In this document: piece by piece, positions 1 through 10,226 of the stretch
Numbering within the stretch: position 1 is the first letter of the stretch
Layout: the number at the start of each line of letters is the position of its first letter
Program-made: the position numbers and the translations under genes
Notes under the pieces: model-generated
What the model was told of the DNA's origin: nothing
The model's database searches: none
What the model saw: only the letters and a program-made list of their open reading frames with translations
Assembly: GCF_036850765.1 (NCBI RefSeq)
Contig: NC_089494.1
Location: 228,736,779-228,800,778 of the forward strand
Direction: 5' to 3'
DNA length: 64,000 nucleotides
Source: Saccopteryx bilineata
Lineage: Eukaryota; Chordata; Mammalia; Chiroptera; Emballonuridae

Positions 1-1190
1 AGCAGATAAGTTTAAAACCTTACACGTTGTGTAGACTGGAATTCGCTGGAACTTCCACCATCCAGAATTTAGAAGACCAACTACTATCAAAAGGAGAATA
101 TCATTCTGTAAGCTCTGTGAGTTTCTCGTTGATTAGTGCAACAGGAATGTTGTAACCACAAAGAATGGAACAGGGCCAGAGATCAGCACCAAGTCTTATG
201 GGAAATTAGCATCTGGAGCTGTAGCTCACTGCTGGGTTTCTGTACAGTATAGGAGTGACTAGAACAGCCCCATAAAGTCACTCATCCTGAGTTTATGCAA
301 GCCAATCCTTTTTATAATGCATGAGGGGTGTTGTGTGTTAAGTATTTTACCATACAGAACATATTGGTAGTTCTTCCCTGTTCATGGGAGCTACAGTGCT
401 TCAGTGTAAACTTTGTGTTTGACATTTTTGTCTTCACTGAGGCATTTGAAGTTAAGCCAGAAGTGGAGATCTGTCTTTTCTGTACTTAATTTCACAGCTG
501 TGGGTTTGTGTGATTCATTCTGCAATACATTTGGGGGAGTGGAGTGGTGATTATTTATGCTGAAGTTCTGAACATTTACAAAGTTGTGAGATTTTAATGG
601 AAACTTACAGTTTTTTACAAATTACTTTTGCCATTGGTACATTTTACACTCACTAGAAAAGATAGATAATAGAAAATACAGAAAAAGAAAGCAAATTTTC
701 AGTACCCAGAATAATGCTGAAATAAAAACAGAAGTTCATTTTTCATAATCTGTTGATAATTGCTGGGTTTGGACTGTGGTCATATATGATTTCATGGAGA
801 ACCTTGTGTGTTTGTTTATCATCCCTTATCCAAATCTTATTCTCACAGGACACGTTGTCAGAAAACCTACTAAAGCATTTTTTTAGTAAAAGGATTTTGT
901 AATATAGTCCTAATGACCTTTCAACACCTGGTTTAATGAAAGCAATTACATTTGCTGTGTAACATGGATAGAAAATAGTTATGACTAATTAAATCATCAA
1001 AATAAGAAACCATTTCTGTTTCTCTTTTCACATTAATGTGCATGCATATGTGCACACAGTTATTCATTTATTTATTTCTATAAAACTTGGTCTTTTACAA
1101 CTGTGATATATTTATGATTCTTAATATTCTAAAGGCCATAATCAGGAATGCTAATATTTTTAGAATGTAATGAATAACAATAATAATAGA
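1..1190. other. AT-rich sequence, nothing recognised
   Basis: About 1.2 kb without a convincing ORF, RNA gene or assignable repeat. Unique intergenic or intronic sequence is the default reading. Confidence 0.5.
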
Positions 1191-1194
1191 TAAT

Positions 1195-1390
1195 ATATAT
1201 TACACATTTTTGTGCCAAACTCTGTTCCACAAATGTCTTTATTCTTCATAGGAGTCCTATTTAGTAGTTGCTATTATTATCCTGCATTTACCAAAGGAGG
1301 AAACTGAGGCAAGTTAAATAACTTACCCCAAGCTCACTGAGATAGTTAAGTATTGGTCATTTAATTCTTGGGCTCTTAACCACCATTTAG
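1195..1390 (-). repeat. MIR SINE fragment
   Basis: The stretch around 1290-1330 reads as the reverse complement of the MIR core (gaggaaactgaggcaagtta followed by a taacttaccc-like block), with the MIR tail-side motif near 1210. It is diverged, as expected for this old tRNA-derived SINE. Edges are approximate. Confidence 0.65.
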
Positions 1391-1699
1391 CAGAAATGAC
1401 ATCTGAGGGTTCTGCTTGCTAATGTGACAACTCCGAGTGCTGTTACTATCATTCTATCTCTTATCCAGCTTCACTGGCCCCCTTGCTGTTATTCAAATGG
1501 ACTGAGCATATTCCTGACTTGATACAGTGTTCTATCCTCTCTTCCTCAGATACCCACTTGGCTCACTGAGACTTCCTTCAGAGCAGCCTTTCTGACCACC
1601 TGTGCAGAATAACCCAGTCCCAAAATGGGCCTTCTGCTTTATTCTTTTAGTCTGCTTTGCTTTTTTGTATAAAACTTATCATCTGACATACTATATTTT

Positions 1700-2147
1700 T
1701 ACTTATTCTACCTCATGTCAACAATCTGTTTTCCACCTCTATAATTTCATCATTTCAAGAATGTTCTATAAATGGAACCACACAGTAAGTGACCTTATGA
1801 AATTGGCTTTTTTCACTCATATAGCCTTGACATCTAAGTTGTTGGCAATAGTTCATTCCTTTACATTGCTGAGCGGTATTCCATGGCTTATGTTTCACAG
1901 TTTATTTAACCATTCAGCTATTGATGGACATATGGGTTGTTTCCAGTTTGGGGTTGTTATAAATAAAAATGCTATGAACATTCACGTACAGGTTTTTGTG
2001 TAGGTGTAAATTTTTATTTCTCTAGGACAAATGACTGAGAGTATAATTGCTGAATTGCATGGTAAGTGTATATTTAGATGCCAAACAAATTGCCCAACTA
2101 TTTTCCAGATTAGGTGGACCATTTTACACTTCCACTAGCACTGTAAG
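1700..2147 (-). repeat. Ancient L1 fragment (3' part of ORF2)
   Basis: On the minus strand this is a decayed form of the ORF2 C-terminal region. The block near 1870-1900 corresponds to the widely conserved MEYYSA segment, and 1935-1960 to the part just upstream of it. No intact frame remains. It is far more diverged than the neighbouring L1 copy A, so it is an independent older insertion. The open frame on the plus strand at 1602-2003 is an antisense shadow. Confidence 0.65.
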
Positions 2148-2561
2148 ATCTTTCTTTTTTAAGATGTTCAGAAAACATAAGGGCTTTTCATTATGTATTG
2201 TATTATGAGTTTTATCAGACAAATTGCAATGTAAATTCATCAAAGGCTGAGACTGTGCCCTTCTGTCTCTGTATATATGCTTGTAGCACAGGGCTGTTAG
2301 TATTGCTTATTATAACTACTTGTTGAATGAAATGAAGCACTGATAGGAGCTACAATGTGCACACTACATCTTGTGGCAATTTCTTTTTTTTTTTTTTTTT
2401 TTTATTTTATAATTTTATTTTTTTAATGGGGTGACATCAATAAATCAGGATACATATATTCAAAGATAACAAGTCCAGGTTATCTTGTCGTTCAATTATG
2501 TTGCATACCCACCACCCAAAGTCAGATTGTCCTCTGTCACCTTCTATCTTGTTTTCTTTGT

Positions 2562-2605
2562 GCCCCTCCCACCCCCTATCCCTCTCCCATTCCCCCCTCC
2601 CCCCC
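2562..2605 (-). other. G-rich polypurine tract in L1 3' UTR
   Basis: The plus strand is almost pure pyrimidine with several C runs of three or more. The L1 sense strand is therefore a G-rich purine tract between the ORF2 stop and the poly-A tail. Mammalian L1 3' UTRs commonly carry such a tract, and it can form G-quadruplexes. Equivalent tracts lie in copy B (about 37684-37716) and copy C (about 56180-56219). Confidence 0.7.
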
Positions 2606-2645
2606 GTAACCACCACACTCTTATCAATGTCTCTTAGTTTCACTA

Positions 2646-5600
2646 TTATGTCCCACCTACGTATGGAATAATACAGTTCCTGTTTTTTTCTGATTTACTT
2701 ATTTCGCTTCGTATCATGTTATCAAGATCCCACCATTTTGCTGTAAATGTTCTGATGTCATCATTTCTTATGGCTGAGTAGTATTCCATAGTGTATATGT
2801 GCCACATCTTCTTTATCCAGTCATCTATTGATGGGCTTTTTGGTTGTTTCCATGTCCTGGCCACTGTGAACAATGCTGCAATGAACATGGGGCTGCATGT
2901 GTCTTTACGTATCAATGTTTCTGAGTTTTGGGGATATATACCCAGTAGAGGGATTCCTGGGTCATAAGGTAGTTCTATTTTCAGTTTTTTGAGGAACGAC
3001 CATACTTTCTTCCATAATGGTTGTACTACTTTACATTCCCACCAACAGTGTATGAGGGTTCCTTTTTCTCCACAGCCTCTCCAACATTTGCTATTACCTG
3101 ACTTGCTAATAACAGCTAATCGAACAGGTGTGAGGTGGTATCTCATTGCCGTTTTGATTTGCATTTCTCTAATAGCTAAAGAAGATGAGCATCTTTTCAT
3201 ATATCTGTTGGCCATTTGTATTTCTTCCTGGGAGAAGTGTCTATTCATATCCTCTTCCCATTTTTTTATTGGATTGTTTGTTTGTTTGTTGTTGAGTTTT
3301 ATGAGTTCTTTGTATATTTTGGATATTAGGCCCTTATCTGAGCTGTTGTTTGAAAATATCATTTCCCATTTAGTTGGCTTTCTGTTTATTTTGTTATCAG
3401 TTTCCCTTGCTGAGCAAAAACTTCTTAGTCTGATGTAGTCCCATTCATTAATTTTTGCCTTCACTTCTCTTGCCATTGGAGTCAAATTCATAAAATGCTC
3501 TTTAAAACCCAGGTCCATGAGTTGAGTACCTATGTCTTCTTCTATGTACTTAATTGTTTCAGGTCTTATGTTTAGATCTTTGATCCATTTTGAGTTAATT
3601 TTTGTACAGGGGGAGAGACTGTAGTCCAGTTTCATTCTTTTGCATGTGGCTTTCCAGTTTTCCCAGCACCATTTATTGAAGAGGCTTTCTTTTCTCCATT
3701 GTGTGTTGTTGGCCCCTTTATCAAAAATTATTTGACTATATATATGTGGTTTTATTTCTGGACTTTCTATTCTGTTCCATTGGTCTGAGTGTCTATTTTT
3801 CTGCCAATACCATGCTGTTTTGATTGTCGTGGCCCTATAATAGAGTTTGAAGTCAGGTATTGTTATGCCCCCAGCTTCATTCTTTTTCTTTAGGATTGCT
3901 TTGGCTATTCGGGGTTTTTTATAGTTCCATATAAATCTGATGATTTTTTGCTCTATTTCTTTAAAAAATGTCATTGGAATTTTGATGGGAATTGCATTAA
4001 ATTTGTATATTGCTTTGGGTAATATAGCCATCTTGATTATATTTATTCTTCCTAGCCAAGAACAAGGTATATTCTTCCATCTCATTATATCTTTTTCGAT
4101 TTCCCTTAACAATGGTTTATAGTTTTCATTATATAAGTCCTTTACATTCTTTGTTATGTTTATTCCTAAGTATTTTATTTTTTTTGTTGCAATCGTGAAG
4201 GGGATTATTCTTTTGAGTTCCTTCTCAGTTGTTTCATTGTTGGCATATAGAAAGGCTATTGACTTCTGTATGTTAATTTTGTATCCTGCGACCTTACTGT
4301 ATTGGCTTATTGTTTCTAGTAGTCTTTTTGTGGATTCTTTGGGGTTTTCGATGTATAGGATCATATCATCTGCAAAAAGTGATACCTTTACTTCTTCTTT
4401 TCCGATATGGATGCCTTTTATTTCTTTGTCTTGTCTGATTGCTCTGGCTAGAACCTCTAGTACCACATTAAATAAGAGTGGAGAGAGTGGACAACCCTGT
4501 CTTGTTCCTGATTTAAGGGGGAAAGCCTTCAGTTTAGTGCCATTTAATATGATGTTAGCTGATGGTTTATCATATATGGCCTTTATCATGTTGAGATATT
4601 TTCCTTCTATACCCATTTTGTTGAGAGTCTTAAACATAAAATTGTGTTGTATTTTATCGAAAGCCTTTTCTGCGTCTATTGATAAGATCATGTGGTTTTT
4701 GTTCTTTGTTTTGTTGATATGGTGTATTACATTAATCGTTTTACGTATGTTGAACCATCCTTGAGATTCTGGGATGAATCCTACTTGATCATGATGTATT
4801 ATTTTTTTAATATGTTGTTGTATTCGATTTGCTAGTATTTTGTTTAGTATTTTAGCATCTGTATTCATTAGAGATATTGGTCTGTAGTTTTCTTTTTTTG
4901 TGCCATCCTTGCCTGGTTTTGGTATGAGGGTTATGTTGGCCTCATAAAATGTGTTTGGAAGTATTGCTTCTTCTTCAATTTTTTGGAAGACTTTGAGTAG
5001 AATAGGAACCAAGTCTTCTTTGAATGTTTGATAAAATTCGCTGGTATAGCCGTCAGGGCCTGGACTTTTATTTTTGGGGAGGTTTTTAATGGTTTTTTCT
5101 ATTTCTTCTCTACTGATAGGTCTGTTTAGGCTTTCTGCTTCTTCTTGACTCAGTCTAGGAAGGTTGTATTTTTCTAGGAATTTATCCATTTCTTCTAGGT
5201 TGTTGAATTTAGTGGCATAAAGTTTTTCATAGTATTCTACAATAATTCTTTGTATATCTACGGTGTCCGTGGTGATTTCTCCTCTTTCATTTTGGATTTT
5301 GTTTATATGAGTTCTTTCTCTTTTTTCCTTGGTAAGTCTTGCCAAGGGTTTGTCAATTTTGTTGATCTTTTCAAAGAACCAGCTCCTTGTTCTATTAATT
5401 TTTTCTATAGTTTTTCTGTTCTCTAATTCATTTATTTCTGCTCTGATTTTTATTATTTCCTTTCTTCGGCTGGTTTTGGGTTGTCTTTGTTCTTCTTTTT
5501 CTAGTTCCTTAAGGTGGGAAATTAAGTGGTTCACTTGGGCTCTCTCTTGTTTGTTCATATATGCCTGAAGCGATATGAACTTCCCTCTTATCACTGCCTT

Positions 5601-6473
5601 TGCTGCATCCCATAGATTCTGATATGTCGTATTGTCATTTTCATTAGTCTGTATATATCTTTTGATCTCTGCACTTATTTCTTCTTTGACCCATTCATTT
5701 TTTAAAAGTATGTTGTTTAGTTTCCACATTTTTGTGGGATTTTTTTCCTCTTTTTTGCAGTTGAATTCTAGTTTCAAGGCTTTATGATCAGAAAATATGC
5801 TTGGTACAACTTCAATTTTTCTGAATTTGCTGATGTTGTTTTTGTGGCCCAACATATGGTCAATTCTTGAGAATGATCCATGTACACTGGAGAAAAATGT
5901 ATACTCAGTCACTTTGGGATGAAATGTCCTGTAGATGTCTATCATATCCAGGTGCTCTAGTGTTTTGTTTAAGGCCACTATGTCTTTGTTGATTCTCTGT
6001 TTGGATGACCGATCTAGAGCCGTCAGCGGTGTATTGAGGTCTCCAAGTATGATTGTATTTTTGTCAGTTTTTGTTTTAAGATCAATAAGTAGCTGTCTTA
6101 TATATTTTGGTGCTCCTTGGTTTGGTGCATATATATTAAGAATTGTTATGTCTTCTTGATTCAGTGTCCCCTTAGCCATTATGAAATGGCCATTTTTGTC
6201 TCTAAGTACTTTTCCTGTCTTGTAGTCAGCATTATCCGATATGAGTATTGCTACACCTGCTTTTTTTTGGATGTTATTTGCTTGGAGTATTGTTTTCCAG
6301 CCTTTCACTTTGAATTTGTTTTTATCCTTGTTACTTAGATGAGTTTCCTGTAGGCAGCATACAGTTGGATTTTCTTTTTTAATCCATTCTGCTACTCTGT
6401 GCCTTTTTATTGGTGAGTTTAATCCATTTACATTTAGTGTAATTATTGATACTTGTGAGTTCCCTATTGCCAT
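2646..6473 (-). CDS. L1 ORF2 protein: endonuclease and reverse transcriptase
   Basis: An uninterrupted 1275-codon frame, the same length as human L1 ORF2p. The protein nicks genomic DNA and primes reverse transcription of its own RNA in the nucleus. The N-terminal AP-endonuclease-like domain (about residues 1-240) shows the expected N14 (TLNVNG), E43 (LQETH), the GDLNTP block near 145, the SRIDHMLGH block near 205 and SDH near 230. The reverse transcriptase core follows, with the active-site FADD box near residue 700 and the [11 protein letters not shown] block before it. The C-terminal cysteine-rich motif (CWRGCG, then HCWWEC) lies near 1130-1147, followed by the MEYYSA segment. The start ATG matches the start of the family ([10 protein letters not shown]). 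It overlaps by 10 nt the end of a small upstream frame. No missing key residue was seen. Confidence 0.95.
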   Translation of the reverse strand: MAIGNSQVSIITLNVNGLNSPIKRHRVAEWIKKENPTVCCLQETHLSNKDKNKFKVKGWKTILQANNIQKKAGVAILISDNADYKTGKVLRDKNGHFIMAKGTLNQEDITILNIYAPNQGAPKYIRQLLIDLKTKTDKNTIILGDLNTPLTALDRSSKQRINKDIVALNKTLEHLDMIDIYRTFHPKVTEYTFFSSVHGSFSRIDHMLGHKNNISKFRKIEVVPSIFSDHKALKLEFNCKKEEKNPTKMWKLNNILLKNEWVKEEISAEIKRYIQTNENDNTTYQNLWDAAKAVIRGKFISLQAYMNKQERAQVNHLISHLKELEKEEQRQPKTSRRKEIIKIRAEINELENRKTIEKINRTRSWFFEKINKIDKPLARLTKEKRERTHINKIQNERGEITTDTVDIQRIIVEYYEKLYATKFNNLEEMDKFLEKYNLPRLSQEEAESLNRPISREEIEKTIKNLPKNKSPGPDGYTSEFYQTFKEDLVPILLKVFQKIEEEAILPNTFYEANITLIPKPGKDGTKKENYRPISLMNTDAKILNKILANRIQQHIKKIIHHDQVGFIPESQGWFNIRKTINVIHHINKTKNKNHMILSIDAEKAFDKIQHNFMFKTLNKMGIEGKYLNMIKAIYDKPSANIILNGTKLKAFPLKSGTRQGCPLSPLLFNVVLEVLARAIRQDKEIKGIHIGKEEVKVSLFADDMILYIENPKESTKRLLETISQYSKVAGYKINIQKSIAFLYANNETTEKELKRIIPFTIATKKIKYLGINITKNVKDLYNENYKPLLREIEKDIMRWKNIPCSWLGRINIIKMAILPKAIYKFNAIPIKIPMTFFKEIEQKIIRFIWNYKKPRIAKAILKKKNEAGGITIPDFKLYYRATTIKTAWYWQKNRHSDQWNRIESPEIKPHIYSQIIFDKGANNTQWRKESLFNKWCWENWKATCKRMKLDYSLSPCTKINSKWIKDLNIRPETIKYIEEDIGTQLMDLGFKEHFMNLTPMAREVKAKINEWDYIRLRSFCSARETDNKINRKPTKWEMIFSNNSSDKGLISKIYKELIKLNNKQTNNPIKKWEEDMNRHFSQEEIQMANRYMKRCSSSLAIREMQIKTAMRYHLTPVRLAVISKSGNSKCWRGCGEKGTLIHCWWECKVVQPLWKKVWSFLKKLKIELPYDPGIPLLGIYPQNSETLIRKDTCSPMFIAALFTVARTWKQPKSPSIDDWIKKMWHIYTMEYYSAIRNDDIRTFTAKWWDLDNMIRSEISKSEKNRNCIIPYVGGT

Positions 6474-6703
6474 TTTATATCTTGCTTTCTGTTAGTTTTG
6501 TGTCTTGTTTGATCCTTCTCTTTCGTTTTTCTATCTTTTGTTTTTATTTGGTTGTATTCCATACATCTTTCCTCTGTTGCTATCTTTTTTATCTCATGTG
6601 CTTCTGTGGTGGTTTTTTCAATGGTGGTTACCTTTGAGTAATGAAAAGGGTCCCTACCCTGTTCATTGTAGCGAACTATTTTGTGAGTACTTTTGCACTC
6701 CAT
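6464..6703 (-). other. Inter-ORF open frame in L1 copy A (79 codons)
   Basis: Between ORF1 and ORF2 there is a Lys/Thr-rich 79-codon frame. Its stop codon lies just inside the ORF2 start, with the ORF2 ATG embedded in its last codons (frame ends KWQ-stop). I recognise no domain. In copy B the last codons of this frame are kept, but the upstream part shows a length change in a T run (near 42506). The L1 sense strand is A-rich, so a frame of this length can occur by chance. It could help ribosomes reach ORF2 by termination-reinitiation, which is inference only. Confidence 0.25.
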
Positions 6704-6776
6704 CGTCCTTTGCTACTGTTAATCTCCGTCTTCTCCCCCTCTTTCTTTTTGTTGTTGTCACAGTTTAAATTTGGTT

Positions 6777-7733
6777 TTATTGTGTTCTTCTTGGAGCTTT
6801 TACTTGTCGCTCTGTTTTTTTTTTGTTCTTTGTATCTGATTGGAGAACCCCCTTTAGTAATTCCTGGAGTGGGGGTTTTCTGATGATAAATTCCCTCATC
6901 TTTTCTGTATCTGTGAATGTTTTTATTTCTCCTTCGTATTTGAAGGATAGCTTTGATGGGTATAGTATTCGTGGCTGAAAGTTCCTCTCTTTCAGGACTT
7001 TAAATATTGAGGTCCACTCTCTTCTAGCTTGTAGAGTTTCTGCTGAGAAATCTGATGATAATCTAATGGGCCTTCCTTTATATGTTGTATTCTTCTTTTC
7101 CCTGGCTGCCTTGAGAATTTTTTCTTTGCTTTTGGTTTGTGTCAATTTCATTATGATATGCCTTGGAGTAGGTTTGTTGGGGTTAAGAAAACTTGGAGTT
7201 CTGTTTGCTTCTTGAACTTGAGGCTTTAGTTCTTTCCACAGGCTTGGGAAGTTCTCATCAATTATTTGTTTAAGTATGTTCTCCATTCCATTTTCTCTCT
7301 CTTCTCCCTCTGATATACCTATTATTCTTATGTTATTCTTTTTGATGGAGTCAGATAATTCTTGTAGGGCTATCTCATTTTTTTTAATTTTTGAGTCTCT
7401 TTCTTCTTCTCTCTGTTGTGCCTCAAGTTGCTTGTCTTCTATTTCACTAATCCTCTCTTCTATCTGACCTGTTCTATTAGCTAAGCTTGTTACTTCGTTT
7501 TTCAGCTCGTGAATTGAGTTTTTCATCTCTGTTTGATTTGTTTTTATAGTTTCAATTTCCTTGGACATATATTCTTTGTGTTCATGGAGTTGTTTTCTGA
7601 GCTCCCTATATTGCCTTTCTGTGTTTTCTTGTATATCTCGGAGGATTTTTAGGATTTCTATCTTGAATTCTCTGTCATTTAGCTCCAAGGTTTCCAATAT
7701 ATTAAATTTTTTCTCCATAGATTTTTTCCTCAT
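6777..7733 (-). CDS. L1 ORF1 protein: RNA-binding chaperone
   Basis: A 318-codon frame for the L1 ORF1 protein, which trimerises, coats L1 RNA and acts as a nucleic-acid chaperone. Residues about 25-140 are a heptad-rich coiled coil (Glu/Lys/Ile/Leu rich, ending in LSDSIKKNNIRIIGISEGEE). The RRM-like domain follows (about 140-225), then the C-terminal domain with REWTSIFKVLKE and FQPRILYPSKLSF, both hallmarks of mammalian ORF1p. The chosen ATG directly follows an in-frame TAG. In copy B the same region has five rather than six T's on the plus strand (43608-43612 versus 7722-7727 here), and its frame continues to an ATG further upstream. Copy A thus seems to have a one-base insertion, so translation may have to start at an internal ATG and lose roughly 15-20 N-terminal residues. 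The core domains are intact. Confidence 0.88.
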   Translation of the reverse strand: MRKKSMEKKFNILETLELNDREFKIEILKILRDIQENTERQYRELRKQLHEHKEYMSKEIETIKTNQTEMKNSIHELKNEVTSLANRTGQIEERISEIEDKQLEAQQREEERDSKIKKNEIALQELSDSIKKNNIRIIGISEGEERENGMENILKQIIDENFPSLWKELKPQVQEANRTPSFLNPNKPTPRHIIMKLTQTKSKEKILKAAREKKNTTYKGRPIRLSSDFSAETLQARREWTSIFKVLKERNFQPRILYPSKLSFKYEGEIKTFTDTEKMREFIIRKPPLQELLKGVLQSDTKNKKKTERQVKAPRRTQ

Positions 7734-8096
7734 CTAGCTGTGTTACCTCTCTTTCTTTTGTATCCATGATATTCGATTTTCTCTTCCTTAATGGCATCTG
7801 AGGGTGGTTTTGTTGATAGTATTAATGAGATTTAATAAAGAATAAAAAGTTAAAAAAAATAAAAAAATAACAAATCGAAAAGAGTTGTTTTTTTTAAAAA
7901 AAATTAATAATGAAATAAAGAAAAATAAAATAAAATAAAAATTTTTTAAAAAAGGAAATTATTCCCCCCCTCTTTTTTTCCTCTCCTCTCCTCTCCCCTC
8001 TTTCTTGAGAAAATCTTGTGGTGGACTGTGAGTTATAACAAACCATGCCTGTGATGGAGGGCCTGAATTGGGGAAAAGTAATAAAGGGGCAAAAAA

Positions 8097-8105
8097 GAGA
8101 GAAAG

Positions 8106-8147
<42 letters not shown>

Positions 8148-8155
8148 AAAAAAAG
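8097..8155. repeat. Expanded A-tract in L1 5' UTR
   Basis: Two long A runs separated by single G's. The matching place in copy B (about 43905-43918) has only six A's, so this is a local expansion in copy A. On the L1 sense strand it would be a long U-tract. Confidence 0.8.
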
Positions 8156-8479
8156 AGCGTATGGACCCACAAAAAGCAAATAAGGAAAAAATTTGGGTCA
8201 AGAATAAAATGATTTGCTTTTAGGTGTTGGTTTTCTAAGAGTTATGATGAGAGGAATAAGAGGAAAATGGAAAAATGGGGGGACAAATTAAAAACTTACT
8301 ATTGTATTTAGTGGAACAAGAAGTAGATAATATGGAGAGCCAGGGATGGGAGCACTGCTAGTGAGTTAAAAAGGTGAAGTAAAAACCCCCCAAAATGCCA
8401 CAAACATAGGTTTGAGTCCCAGATAAGATAATTTGTTTGTTATTGAGGTTTGAATGAGAGGAGATGTAAAGGAGAAAGG

Positions 8480-8580
8480 AAGAAACTAATATAGAGGGAG
8501 AAAAGAAAGAGAGAGAGAGAAAAAAAGAGGGAACCACTAAAAGAAGAAAAAAGAAAGGAGAGAGAGAGAGAGAGTTAAGG
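8480..8580. repeat. GA-rich low-complexity stretch
   Basis: Plus strand is nearly all purine with gagaga runs at 8508-8520 and 8556-8574. Copy B has a shorter version near 44215-44315. It lies inside the L1 5' UTR. Confidence 0.7.
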
Positions 8581-9202
8581 GTTTTGGAGTGCAATCCTCA
8601 TAGAGAGAAAGGAAGAGAAGAGAAATGATAATGGGAGATGTAACACTTATGGGTAGTGTAGTTCAGGGAGAGGAGAGAGTAAGACCGGTAGAGAGTTAAT
8701 CGGCCAAATTGGAGGAGGAAAAAAAAGTCTCAAGAATGAAGATAAGAGAAACAAACGAACAAATATAATAAAATGGGATAGGTTATAAAGTCTGCAGATT
8801 ATTCTTGATTTTGAGAGGTTATCTTCTTGCTTTTTCTTTTCTCTCCCTCTTCCTGGTCGGTGACTCTGTACCCCGGGTTCTGCCCCTTTGGCACGCTCAG
8901 GTTGCAGTTGATAAGTCTCTATGGCAATGTCATGTATTGTGCTTTATTCTCGTTGGGAGTCGAGGCTCATTAGCATTTATAGGCTCCGACAGTGAGAGAG
9001 TCCGTGTTCCTGGAGCCTTTCTCCTAGTCTTTCCTTCCTTAATTAGTAGCCTGATAGTCCAGGTATGGGGTTGCTGCTGCCTCTGCCTGGATAGTAAGAG
9101 GCTCAAATTGCTGGCAACTCCCCACTCTATTTCCACTCAGCACAGGGCTCTGGGTAAGGCTCAGTCAGTCAGAGCTGCTAGCATAATCAGGCGGGCTTTC
9201 CG

Positions 9203-9820
9203 CCCACTCGAAGACCTCTGGCTCTGCCACTCTATCCGGTAACACAAGCGGGCGCCCACTTCCGGGGTGCTTGGAGGAAACTCTCACTCACTGTCTGCAA
9301 CCAGGATATCCTGCCAGCAGTCTCACGCTCTGAGTGAAACCCCCAACCGCAGGGAAAAGTTGCAGCGTTGGAATTGAGTCTCGCTCCGTCCCCGTGTGCG
9401 GCTTTTGCAAGGCACTGGGGCGGCCCGAGATTCCGCTTTGGCCCACACAAAGGCCCCTGACTCTGCCCCTCTGTGCGATAACACGGGCGCGCACTGCCGA
9501 GGCACTCGGAGGAATCGCTCACTCCTTATCTGCGCGCGCAAACCAGGATATGAGGCCGGCCGCGGTTCCCTCTGAGTGAAACAGCCTCCAGCACGGAAAA
9601 TCTCCACCGTTGGGATTAGTTCTCACTCCCTCCCGTGTGTGGCTTTCCCAGGGCGCTGGGGCTGCCCAGAGACTCTGCCCTCAGCCCACAGAAAGGCCTC
9701 TGACCCTGCCTCTCCGTGGGGCAACACGGGCACCCACTCTCGGGGCCTAGGAAGAAATCTCTCTTCCACTAACTGCGCACCGACCAGGAGACCGGGTAAA
9801 ATGGCCGCTCCGCTCGTCTT
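9203..9820 (-). repeat. Tandem monomers (about 240 bp) in L1 5' UTR
   Basis: The landmark cccac(a/t)c/gaa(a/g)g-c-tctg begins at 9203, 9442 and 9685, giving periods of 239 and 243 bp. Within each unit the same order recurs: the ctctgcc block, a cggtaacac-like block, the ggaggaa-ctctc block, the accaggata block, the gagtgaaac block and a ctttggccc-like end. The third unit is partial and runs into other 5' UTR sequence near 9820. Copy B has the same unit about one and a half times. The array is CpG-rich. Structurally it recalls the monomer promoters of mouse L1, although I see no sequence relation. Confidence 0.8.
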
Positions 9821-10076
9821 TCTTTGTTTGGGTTTGGCGCGAGTGTTAGCTTGTATTGCCCGGGTTGCCACAGGATCAGATTTTCCTCGGCTTGGATCTC
9901 TGAGCCACAGCCTGGTTCGGCCGTTTTTGCTGCGGCGGCCTGGATCTATTCACCCCCTTTGCCCGCCTCAGTTTCTATATTCACAGTTACCAGAGAAAGC
10001 CACCCTGTTTAGGTTAGTGAGGAAGGCGGAGCATTTCTTACTCCCTATTTCCTTCGGGGTTTGGTTATATATTTAG
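9576..10076 (+). other. Antisense open frame in L1 5' UTR (166 codons)
   Basis: An open frame running opposite to L1, from the second monomer into the 5'-terminal part. It has no domain I recognise. A corresponding frame in copy B (44990-45361, 123 codons) translates to a related peptide with shared blocks such as KASD and RNLS. Primate L1s have a short antisense ORF0 in the same general place, but this is not visibly homologous. GC-rich DNA has few stops, so a chance frame is a real alternative. Confidence 0.25.
9798..9808 (+). promoter_or_regulatory. YY1-like site at the end of the monomer array
   Basis: aaaatggccgc is a strong match to the YY1 core (AANATGGC). It lies on the plus strand, antisense to L1. 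Copy B has diverged sequence here (about 45290-45310). Confidence 0.45.
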
Positions 10077-10206
10077 CCAATTTTTCACTCAATCATACCT
10101 TTGGGTGTATTGTGAAGAATCTGGAAGCTCCAAGTATAGGTTTTTCTGTTTCTGGTTGAAGATCTTGTTGAGTTTTGGGGGAGATTTATCGGTATCGCTT
10201 CCTACT

Positions 10207-10226
10207 CCGCCATTACTCTGACGTCA
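10207..10226 (-). promoter_or_regulatory. YY1-like and CRE sites at the L1 5' end
   Basis: Within 30 bp of the element's 5' end are ccgccat (reverse complement atggcgg, a YY1-type core) at 10207-10213 and the full palindromic CRE tgacgtca at 10219-10226. YY1 near the 5' end directs accurate transcription start in human L1, and CREs bind CREB/ATF proteins. Copy B lacks the CRE at its own 5' end. Confidence 0.6.

Noticed and set aside
2989..6883. Several plus-strand open frames of 60-202 codons
   Set aside because: They are antisense shadows of L1 ORF2 and ORF1 on the minus strand. The peptides are hydrophobic low-complexity text with no domain.
9203..9820. CpG island promoter of a host gene
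   Set aside because: The CpG-rich region is the L1 5' UTR monomer array and lies inside the TSD-bounded insertion.
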